Source of the DNA: Pedobacter sp. KBW06
GTDB lineage: Bacteria > Bacteroidota > Bacteroidia > Sphingobacteriales > Sphingobacteriaceae
Reading direction: 5' to 3'
DNA length: 46,497 nucleotides
Assembly (NCBI RefSeq): GCF_003852525.1
Contig: NZ_QAJL01000004.1
Location: forward strand, 299,510-346,006
The translations under genes and the position numbers were made by a program. Below are positions 1-9,000 of the stretch, in pieces. Positions within the stretch are counted from its first letter, which is position 1. Each line of letters begins with the position of its first letter. Below the pieces are notes generated by a model, which made no database searches, was not told the origin of the DNA, and worked only from the letters and a program-made list of their open reading frames with translations.

Positions 1-29
1 ATCTCCCTTTTCTTTTTGATTAACAGCCT

Positions 30-73
30 CCTGGCATGGCGACTGTTTCCCTGCAAGGGGTTAAAATGCCAGG
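30..73. terminator. possible stem-loop after the OmpA-family gene
   Basis: Arms CCTGGCAT (30-37) and ATGCCAGG (66-73) are perfect complements, with a smaller CCCT/AGGG hairpin inside the loop (49-59). The structure overlaps the stop codon region of the minus-strand OmpA-family gene. There is no T-run on the minus-strand exit side, so this is at best a weak or factor-dependent terminator or an mRNA 3' end stabiliser. Confidence 0.3.
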
Positions 74-2004
74 ACCTTAAATTCTGTCCGGCGGTTTGCC
101 TGATGTTCTGCAACAGAACAAGCCACTCCGTTTGCGCAACGGTTAAGTAACTTTTGTTCTCCATATCCCATAGCAGTCATACGATCGCGGGAAATCCCTC
201 TGGAAACAAGGTAGTTTACCACCGAATTTGCCCTTCTTTGTGACAAGTCCAGGTTATATATATCTACCCCACGGGAATCGGTATGGCTGCCCAACTCAAT
301 TTTTAAGGTTGGATTGTCGCGCATGGTACGAACCAGTTCATTCAGGATTTTAGCAGCATCCACACGGATATTGGCCTTATCAAAATCATAATGGATGTTC
401 TCTAACCTCAACACCTTACCTTTCTCAAACAGCGGATTCAGGTTTAAAGCTACCCTGAGGGTATCTGATTTGGTTAGCCCAAGCGTACTCAGGCTGGTAG
501 AGTCTGCGTAAAAGCCTTCTTTTGTAGCCAGAACACGATAATCAGCACCTGCTTCCAGCTCAAAGAAAAAGGTTCCATCCTCCTTGCTGTTTTGTTTGCC
601 GGTAATGGTTCGTCCTCCGCTAAATAAAGTGACCGCAGCTGCGGGAAGCCGCTCTCCTGTTTTTTTGTTAAAGGTAATCCCCGCTAAAGCCAGTATAATT
701 CTTACCTTCTGCTGGCTGAAGGAATAAATATCGTCATCCCCTTTACCTCCTTTACGATTGGAAGAAATAAAACCTGCGGTGTTTGCCCCGTTGATTACGA
801 AGGCAAAATCATCCGCAGCAGAGTTTAGGGGGAATCTCAGATTTTGTGGTTTGCTCCAGCCTGAAGCCTGACCTTTGCTGCTAAAAATATCGAGGCCTCC
901 CATTCCCGGCAGGCCGCTGGTGGAATAGAACAATGTCCCATCGGGGCCAATTGCCGGAAACAGTTCATTGGCGGGGGTATTGATGTCCTTTCCTGCATTT
1001 AGCGGCGCAGACCAGCTGCCATCGGCATTTGCAGTAACATACCAGATGTCTGTTCCTCCGAAGCCTCCCGGCATATCAGAAACAAAATACAGGGTTTTTT
1101 CATCAGTACTGAGTGCTGCATGTCCAACAGAATATTCCTGCACCTTATTATAGGGAAAGGCTTCTGCTTCCTGCCATACGCCGTTTACCTTTTTTCGGAT
1201 AAACAATTCCAGCGTATTGGTTTTATAGCTCCGCTTGTTCTCCTTGCTTATTTCTCCTTTTTTTCCGGGATAAGTACGAGTAATGAATAAGACATCTCCT
1301 GCTTTATTTCCTGTCACCGGGCCCATATGATAGCTTTCCGTATTGAGGTTATCCATGGCCTGTGAAGGATTGGAAAGCTCATTTTCTGATCCAAGTCCGG
1401 CGGTAAAGATTTTCAGGAATGAATTTCCCGTCCAGCCATATGTTTTGTCTGTCAGCGCCGTTTCCGGTTCTCCGGCATAGTAGAGGGTTGTTCCCTGAGG
1501 AAAGGCAGAAAATTCTGCATTTTGCGTATTGATTTGCGCTTCATTTTTCAGCTTATGGGCAGTTGGCCGGGCCATCCAGACCTGTGCAGAATCACATCCT
1601 GCCAATTCGTTGGCTACCGCCTGCTGCTTTCCCGTTTTGGTGGCATACTCCTGCAATACTTTTTTTGCCTGTTCATATTTGGCATTTGTTTTCAGCACCT
1701 CTCCATAAAGGATCAGGTTTTCGGCATTGCTTTTCGGATCGGCAATGATACGGGCATACCAGGTTTCGGCATCTTCAAAATTGTTCATTTTCCGGTAGCA
1801 AATGGCCAGACGCTCCATATCCATTAGCCTTGGTTTTTTTACAACCACCAATTTCAGGTATCCTTTAGCGGCATTCGCATATTGATATTCCTGAAAAAGG
1901 CGGTTGGCCCTCGCTCTCAGGTCGGGTTGTTCCTGTGCTTCAGCAGATCCATAAAAGCATAACAATAATGCTGTGGTCAGGAAGGTATAAGTAAATTTCA
2001 TCAT
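61..2004 (-). CDS. OmpA-family protein with TPR and PD40 repeats (PorE/T9SS-associated type)
   Basis: This is a 647-residue exported protein that probably links the outer membrane to peptidoglycan. A signal peptide covers residues 1-23 (MMKF start, cleavage after AEA). It is followed by a TPR-like helical region (about 30-150), WD40/PD40-type beta-propeller repeats (about 160-430, with repeated LYFVSDMPGGFGG-TDIW-like motifs), a carboxypeptidase-regulatory-like beta domain (about 440-530) and a C-terminal OmpA domain (about 535-647). The OmpA domain has YDFDKANI and the peptidoglycan-binding pattern SHTDSRG...LSQRRANSV. Proteins of this architecture (PorE and relatives) accompany PorP/SprF proteins in T9SS clusters. 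The start lies 1 nt after the PorP-like stop codon, so the two are almost certainly co-transcribed and translationally coupled. A start two codons in (M2) is equally possible. The specific role with this adhesin is inference. Confidence 0.9.
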   Translation of the reverse strand: MMKFTYTFLTTALLLCFYGSAEAQEQPDLRARANRLFQEYQYANAAKGYLKLVVVKKPRLMDMERLAICYRKMNNFEDAETWYARIIADPKSNAENLILYGEVLKTNAKYEQAKKVLQEYATKTGKQQAVANELAGCDSAQVWMARPTAHKLKNEAQINTQNAEFSAFPQGTTLYYAGEPETALTDKTYGWTGNSFLKIFTAGLGSENELSNPSQAMDNLNTESYHMGPVTGNKAGDVLFITRTYPGKKGEISKENKRSYKTNTLELFIRKKVNGVWQEAEAFPYNKVQEYSVGHAALSTDEKTLYFVSDMPGGFGGTDIWYVTANADGSWSAPLNAGKDINTPANELFPAIGPDGTLFYSTSGLPGMGGLDIFSSKGQASGWSKPQNLRFPLNSAADDFAFVINGANTAGFISSNRKGGKGDDDIYSFSQQKVRIILALAGITFNKKTGERLPAAAVTLFSGGRTITGKQNSKEDGTFFFELEAGADYRVLATKEGFYADSTSLSTLGLTKSDTLRVALNLNPLFEKGKVLRLENIHYDFDKANIRVDAAKILNELVRTMRDNPTLKIELGSHTDSRGVDIYNLDLSQRRANSVVNYLVSRGISRDRMTAMGYGEQKLLNRCANGVACSVAEHQANRRTEFKVLAF

Positions 2005-2005
2005 G

Positions 2006-3019
2006 TTAAAAAAATCTTGGACTAAGTAAACGTTTGCCTTTACCAGGGAAGGTCATCCCAACGGTAATCTCATGTGTTCCGTTCTGGATACTGCTCAATT
2101 TGCTTGTGATATAATCATAAGAATAACCGATTCTAAACCGCTCTGTCACATAAAACTGTGTGATGGCAGATACAGAATTCTGATGACTCAGGCTCTGCCC
2201 TTTAGTATAGTCTTTGTCCCATAAAGAAAGTCCCGTACGGAAGGAGCCTCCTAACCAGAACCGTTCTCCGAAGATGACCATAGCGCTGAGGTCGAGACTT
2301 GTGGGGCCTTTAAAATCTTCCTTCAGCAGTAAGCTTGGCCTCAATTTCGTGTCTTCAGACAGGTTGAACAGGGTTCCTGCAATCAGGTAAAAATGGCGTT
2401 TACGTTTCAGGTTATCCACAGTATTGCCATCCCATTTGAAGATGCCATTCGATTTATCTCCCGAAAACATATCCATCACCGATGCTCCGACATACCATTT
2501 GGGACTGCTATAGTACACCCCAAAGCGCATGTCCGGAATAGTACTGCTGATCTTTCCGATGGGCAATTCCCTGTCGTCGGGATCTTTTGGCCTCAGTTTA
2601 TTGCCATCTAATCCATATTGTGCCAAACCAAGACCGATCCCAAAGCTCAGTCGCCGGGTATCTTCTGCGTCCAGCCTCAGGCGATAAGCATAGTTTGCAT
2701 AGACAGAGGTAGAAGATTGTGCGCCCAGCTTATCGGCGCTAAGCTGCAGGCCCAGGCCAATATTCTTGCGTGTCGGATCTGCAATCCCATCGATAGAAAG
2801 CTGCCCCGTTTGGGGAGCTCCATCCAATCCGCTCCACTGACTTCTTAAAGCCATTTGAGCGAACCATTCCTCTTTATATCCTGCATAAGCAGGGTTAACA
2901 CTCAGCGCGTTAAAGATATACTGGGAGAACTGAATGTTTTGCTGGGCTTTTGCCGGAAGCAAGCCTGCAACCGTTAGTCCAAGTGCCAGTACTCCTTTTT
3001 TTATGATGTCCTTATTCAT
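2006..3019 (-). CDS. PorP/SprF family type IX secretion outer-membrane protein
   Basis: This 337-residue outer-membrane beta-barrel belongs to the PorP/SprF family, whose members are needed for secretion or surface anchoring of a cognate large T9SS cargo carrying a type B (CHU_C) sorting domain. Family signatures visible are the N-terminal QFSQYIFNALSVNPAYAG motif directly after the signal peptide, alternating beta strands, and the C-terminal GYSYDYITS and HEITVGM segments. I chose the start at 3019 because a clean signal peptide (MNKDIIKKG...LPAKAQ) begins there. An upstream in-frame ATG at 3052 would overlap the adhesin stop codon by 22 nt and add 11 residues before the signal; it has a GGAGG about 10 nt upstream, so it is not excluded. 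The gene sits between the adhesin and the OmpA-family gene, the arrangement expected for a cargo-specific pair. Confidence 0.93.
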   Translation of the reverse strand: MNKDIIKKGVLALGLTVAGLLPAKAQQNIQFSQYIFNALSVNPAYAGYKEEWFAQMALRSQWSGLDGAPQTGQLSIDGIADPTRKNIGLGLQLSADKLGAQSSTSVYANYAYRLRLDAEDTRRLSFGIGLGLAQYGLDGNKLRPKDPDDRELPIGKISSTIPDMRFGVYYSSPKWYVGASVMDMFSGDKSNGIFKWDGNTVDNLKRKRHFYLIAGTLFNLSEDTKLRPSLLLKEDFKGPTSLDLSAMVIFGERFWLGGSFRTGLSLWDKDYTKGQSLSHQNSVSAITQFYVTERFRIGYSYDYITSKLSSIQNGTHEITVGMTFPGKGKRLLSPRFF

Positions 3020-3030
3020 GATTTGATCAA

Positions 3031-6000
3031 CTATCTTTTTATTAATACCCATCCTTTATAAACCTCCACTTTGCCTTCCTTTTTCAATCGGATCAGGTAG
3101 TAATAGGTTCCTTCGTTCAATCCCTCTCCGGTCCAGGTATTTCTGTAATTGCCATTGTGGTATACTTCATTTCCCCATCTGTTAAAAATGGTCAGTTCGG
3201 CATTATTGAATTCTTCCAGACCTACAATTACAAACTCATCGTTCTTTCCGTCGCCGTTAGGGGTAATGACGTTCGGGATAAAGAAGCCTTTAATCGTGAT
3301 GTTTGCTGTGGCTATATTCGTCCAGTTTCCGTTGGCATCTTTAACCTTATAAGTAAAGCTGTCTTTCCCTGTGAAGCCACTGTTAGGCACATAAACTACG
3401 GTACCATCCGGATTTTTCTTCAGCACCCCATTCTTCGGCTGTTCAATAATTTCTACCGTTGGCTTTTCGAAATCAGCACCATCCGTTTTATCGTTATGCA
3501 GCAGAGGAATTTCGATTTCTTTATTGAACTGCGTCTCCGCCACATCGTCCATAGCCACCGGTTTAGAAGGAGTTACCTCAATTTTTACGGTTGCCGGATT
3601 AGAAATCTGTCCGTTTTTATCCGTTACGGTATAGACAAACCCATCTGTTCCGGTAAAGCCCGGGTTTGGCGTATAAGTGACCGTTCCGTCCGGGTTCAGG
3701 GTAAGTGTACCGTTTTTAGGCTGGGTAACGATCTTTGTACTTCCCGGAATGATTGCGCTGTTTCCAGGCTCATCATTTTTCTGTACTTCGATTTTAACCG
3801 GTTTATTTTGTTCTGCTTTTGCCAGGTCATCTTTGGCGACCGGTGGTTTAGCCAGAGGAATCACCGTCGGATCGTTATTTCCGGCATCTGTTCCCGATAC
3901 AGCGGAAACGTCTTTTCCTTTAGGATCTTTTGCCTTTACAGTTGCCTGATTGGTTACTTTACCAATGGCAATATCTGCGGCAGTGATGGTATAATATTCC
4001 TTATGGCTAACACTTTCTCCCGGAGCTAAAGATCCGGGGATCTGAATTGCCGCGGCTCCCAATAATGGGTCATTTAAGGTGATTCCGTTTAAGGTTGTAT
4101 TTCCTGTGTTTTTGATGAGGAAAGTGTATTCAATCTTATCGTTCAGGATGAAAGCATCCTGCTCACCGGTTCCTTTATTGGTAATTTTCTTAACCAGGTT
4201 GATTCCGGCCAGCTGTTCTGTTGGGGTCACAGTACAATCTTTACAAAGCGGATCCGTTGGTGCTCCCGGTACCGGCGAAGGATCTTTCGACTCCGCATGT
4301 ACCTCTTTGTTGTTAGGATCTTTACCATCTGCTTTCGCCAGGTTACTCACAAAGCCCCTATCCAGATCGGCCTGAGTCAGGGTATGTTTCGCAGTAATAC
4401 TTACCGTTTCGTTAGGTCCCAGACTGGCAATACTTGCCGGACTGATGCTTCCTGCATCTGCATTGTTATCCGTAATGATGATATTTTTGAGGGTTACATT
4501 TCCTGTATTTTTCAATACCAGGTTATAGTTGATCAGGCCACCTACTTTATTATGTGTTCCTGTGGCCGCCGTTTTCGATAAGCTAAGCGCTCCCTTTTGA
4601 GTTGTCGGCGTGACGGTACAATCTTTACAGGCAGGGTCTGTTGGGGCTCCCGGTACCGGCGAAGGATCTTTCGATTCTGCATATACCTCTTTGTTTTTAG
4701 GATCTTTACCCCTTGCTTTCGCCAGGTTACTTACAAATCCTTTATCCAGATCTTCCTGGGTAAGGGTATGTTTCGCTGTGATATTGACCGTTTCGTTAGG
4801 TGCGAGACTGGCAATGTTTGCGGGGCTGATGCTTCCTGCATCTGCATTATCATCGGTAATGATGATGTCTTTTACCGCTACATTTCCTGTATTTTTCAAT
4901 ACCAGGTTGTAACCGATTACCTTCCCTACCTTATCGTAATCTCCTGCAATGGCAGTTTTCGATAAGCTGATGGTTGCTTTTTGTTCTGTAGCTACGGTTA
5001 CTTCCGGCGTTTTCGGGTTTGCCGGATCTTTTGGATCGGTTACCGTTGCTTTATTCACAATTGTTTCCACAGTTGTTAAATCATCCGCAACTTTTAGGGT
5101 TAGCAACACCGTTTTGGTTTGTCCGAAAGGAACATCCAGCGTCCAGCTCACCCGGTTTCCGGTTTTTGAACCGTTTTGATCTGCACGGACAAAACTTGTT
5201 CCTGCTGGCAGATCATCTGCGATATTTAGTCCAATCAGGTCTTCCCCTCCGGTATTGACCACATCAATTGCATAGACCAATTCGGCCCCCGATGGCACTT
5301 TTCCATTCACAAGACCGCTGATCACTCTTTTTACCGCCGTAAAGCTGCGCTTTGCATCCGTAGGCAGTTCTACTTCCGGAATTACCGGAGGATGGCCTGG
5401 TGTAGTCGGATCGGTTACTGTGGCGACATTTTTGATCGCTGCAACGCCAGTAAGGTTGTCGGCAACCTTTACCTGGAAGCTGACCGTTTTGCTTTGGCCA
5501 AAGGCCAGGTTAACCACCCAGTTTAGGGTATTACCGATCAGGCTACCTCCAAGATCGGCAGTTCCGTTAACGTAGGTGGTATGGTCTGGTATCTGATCTG
5601 CAATGGCAACATTCGTCAATGCAGTGCTTCCGGTATTCTTCACTTCAATACTATAAGTGATGGTAGAACCCGCAGCGATTTTATTATTGTCTAGTCCGCC
5701 GCTGATTTTTTTAGTTGCGGTAAAACTTTTGACCGGATCTGTTGGCGCTTCCACTTCCGGAATTACCGGAGTCAATGGATTTGCAGGATCAGTAACTGTT
5801 GCGCTGTTTTTAATCGTCGCAACACCAGTCAGGTCATCTGCTACTTTTACCTTGAAGCTAACTGTTTTGCTTTCTCCGAAGGCTAAATCAACCACCCAGT
5901 TGAGGGTGTTTCCTGTCAGGCCACCTCCATAGTCGACAGTGCCTTCAACATAGGTGGTATGGGCCGGGATAAGGTCTGCAATGGCGATATTCGTCAATGC

Positions 6001-9000
6001 GGTACTTCCTGTGTTTTTTACTTCTATACTATAAGTGATCGTAGATCCGGCAAGGATTTTATTATTATTTAAACCTCCACTGATCTTTTTTGTTGCGGTA
6101 AAACTTCTGACCGGATCTGTTGGCACTTCCACTTCCGGGATTACCGGAGGATGGCCTGGTGTGGTCGGATCGGTTACTGTGGCTACGTTTTTAATCGTGG
6201 CAATACCGGTAAGGTCATCCGCAACCTTCACCTGGAAGCTCACTGTCTTCGTTTCGCCAAAGGCAAGGTTAAGCACCCAGTTTAAGGTATTACCCGTCAG
6301 GCTACCTCCAGGACTCGCAGTTCCGTTAACGTAGCTGGTATGAGCTGGCAGGTTATCCGCAACGGCGATGTTTGTCAATGCAGTACTTCCTGTGTTTTTT
6401 ACTTCTATACTATAAGTGATCGTAGATCCGGCGGTGATTTTATTATTGTTTAATCCGCCGGTGATTTTTTTAGTTGCAGTAAAGCTTTTGACCGGATCTG
6501 TTGGCACGTCTACCTCCGGGATTACCGGAGGATGGCCTGGTGTAGTCGGATCAGTTACTGTGGCTACGTTTTTAATCGTAGCAATACCGGTAAGGTCGTC
6601 AGCAACCTTTACCTGGAAGCTCACTGTCTTCGTTTCACCAAAGGCCAGGTTAAGCACCCAGTTTAAAGTATTACCGGTCAGGCTGCCTCCAGGACTGGCC
6701 GTTCCGTTAACGTAGCTGGTATGAGCTGGCAGGTTATCCGCAACGGCGATGTTTGTCAATGCTGTACTTCCTGTGTTTGTTACTTCTATACTATAAGTGA
6801 TGGTAGATCCCGCGGTGATTTTATTATTGTTTAATCCGCCGGTGATTTTTTTAGTTGCAGTAAAGCTTTTGACCGGATCTGTTGGCACCTCTACTTCCGG
6901 GATTACCGGAGGATGGCCAGGTGTAGTCGGATCAGTTACTGTGGCTACGTTTTTAATCGTAGCAATACCGGTAAGGTCGTCAGCAACCTTTACCTGGAAG
7001 CTCACTGTCTTCGTTTCACCAAAGGCCAGGTTAAGCAACCAGTTTAAAGTATTACCGGTCAGGCTACCTCCAGGACTGGCAGTTCCGTTAACGTAGCTGG
7101 TATGAGCTGGCAGGTTATCTGCAACAGCGATGTTTGTCAATGCCGTACTTCCTGTGTTTGTTACTTCTATACTATAAGTGATCGTAGATCCCGCAGTGAT
7201 TTTATTATTGTTTAATCCGCCGGTGATTTTTTTAGTGGCAGTAAAGCTTTTGACCGGATCTGTTGGGACTTCCACCTCAGGAATTACAGGAGTCAATGGT
7301 TTTGCAGGGTCAGTAACTGTAGCAACGTTTTTGATCGCTGCAATGCCCGTCAGGTCTTTTGCAACCTCCACCTGGAAGCTGAGATTTTTGGTTTGGCCAA
7401 AAGGAATATTAATGGTCCAGTTTAGAGTATTGCCTGTAAGGATGCCCCCGTTATCTGCTGTTCCTGTTTTGTAAGTGGTATTTCCAGGAATCACATCCGA
7501 AACGTTAATTCCCGTCAGCTCCGTGCTTCCGGTATTCGTTACCTCAATGTTATAGGTAATCGTGGATCCGGCAACAATTTTATTGTTTTGCAAGCCTGCA
7601 CTAATCGTTTTGACTGCGGTAAAACTTCGCAACGGATCTGTTGGTGCCTCCACTTCGGGAATTACCGGAGTCAATGGCTTTGCAGGATCAGTAACTGTAG
7701 CAATGTTTTTGATCGCTGCAATACCGGTCAGGTCTTTTGCAACCTCCACCTGGAAGCTGAGATTTTTGGTTTGGCCAAAAGGAATATTAATGGTCCAGTT
7801 TAGGGTATTGCCTGTAAGGATGCCCCCGTTATCTGCTGTTCCTGCTTTGTAGGTAGTATTTCCAGGAATCACATCCGAGACGTTAATGCCCGTCAGCTCC
7901 GTACTTCCTGTATTCTTAACCTCAATGTTATAAGTAATCGTGGATCCGGCAACAATCTTATTGTTTTGCAAACCTGCACTAATCGTTTTGACTGCAGTAA
8001 AGCTTCTCAACGGATCCGTTGGCACCTCTACTTCCGGACTTGACGGAGTCAATGGTTTTGCCGGGTCAGTAATTGTTGCAATGTTTTTAATTGCGGTTAC
8101 TCCTGTCAGGTCGTCTGCAACCTTCACTTTGAAAGTTACTGTTTTAGCCCCGCCAACAGGGATATTAACCAGCCATTTTAGCGTACTTCCGGTTAAAACA
8201 CCTGCATTATCTGCTGTTCCGGTCACATAAGTCATACGACCAGGAATGATATCGGAAATCTCAAGATTAGCCAGTGCCGTATTTCCTGTATTCGACACTT
8301 CAATACTGTAGGTAATTTCTGATCCTGCGGTAATTTTATTGTTTTGTAATCCTCCCGTGACTTTTTTAACCGCAGTAAAACTGCTGATCAGTTCTACCGG
8401 CACCAACACCTCTGGAGTTAAAGGAGTTGTGGGGTCTATTGGATCAACTACGCTCGCAATATTTTTAATGGAGGTAATCCCTGTTGAATTTGGACCAACA
8501 GTGGTTTTAAAGCTCAGTGTCAGTGTACCGTTAGCTGGAACAGTAAGGTTGGTCCAGTTAATCGTTGTACCTGTTAACGTACCGGCATGCGAAATTGCCG
8601 TTGCACCGACCAGTCCTGCCGGAAGGGCATCACTTGCGGTCACACCTGTTTTAGCGGTACTATTGGTGTTTTCCAGGATGATTTTATAAGTCAGCAGATC
8701 TCCGGCTTTCACCTTTACCGGGTTCCCTTCAATTTCTTTTGTTGCCGTGATTTTATTGATCAGTGTTGTCGTATTGTTTTTCTTAATGTTGTTACAAGGG
8801 ATGATCAGACCACTTAAGGGATCATATGCACTACATTCGAAATAAGGGTCGGTTGGCGGAATATTTGGATTCGGATTGGTCGCATCAATATCTGTCACAT
8901 CATTGGGGCGCATAATTGTTGCCCATACTTCCATATTTCCGGCCACCATTGCCGGGCCTACCGTTCCTTTGAAGACATATTGACCTTCACAACCGCTGGG

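Noticed and set aside
3157..4029. 290-codon plus-strand frame under the adhesin C-terminus
   Set aside because: It lies entirely antisense to the clearly coding Big_9/CHU_C region; its translation is rich in Cys, Arg and Phe, typical of an antisense frame.
5657..8230. Regular series of 96-99-codon plus-strand frames repeated about every 380 bp opposite the adhesin
   Set aside because: They are the reverse-complement shadow of the adhesin repeats: each follows the repeat period exactly and has no start context, signal or family feature of its own.
5340..8390. Regularly spaced repeats considered as a CRISPR array
   Set aside because: The repeat unit is a whole 126-127-codon protein domain with in-frame divergence, not short repeats with unique spacers, and no cas genes are present.
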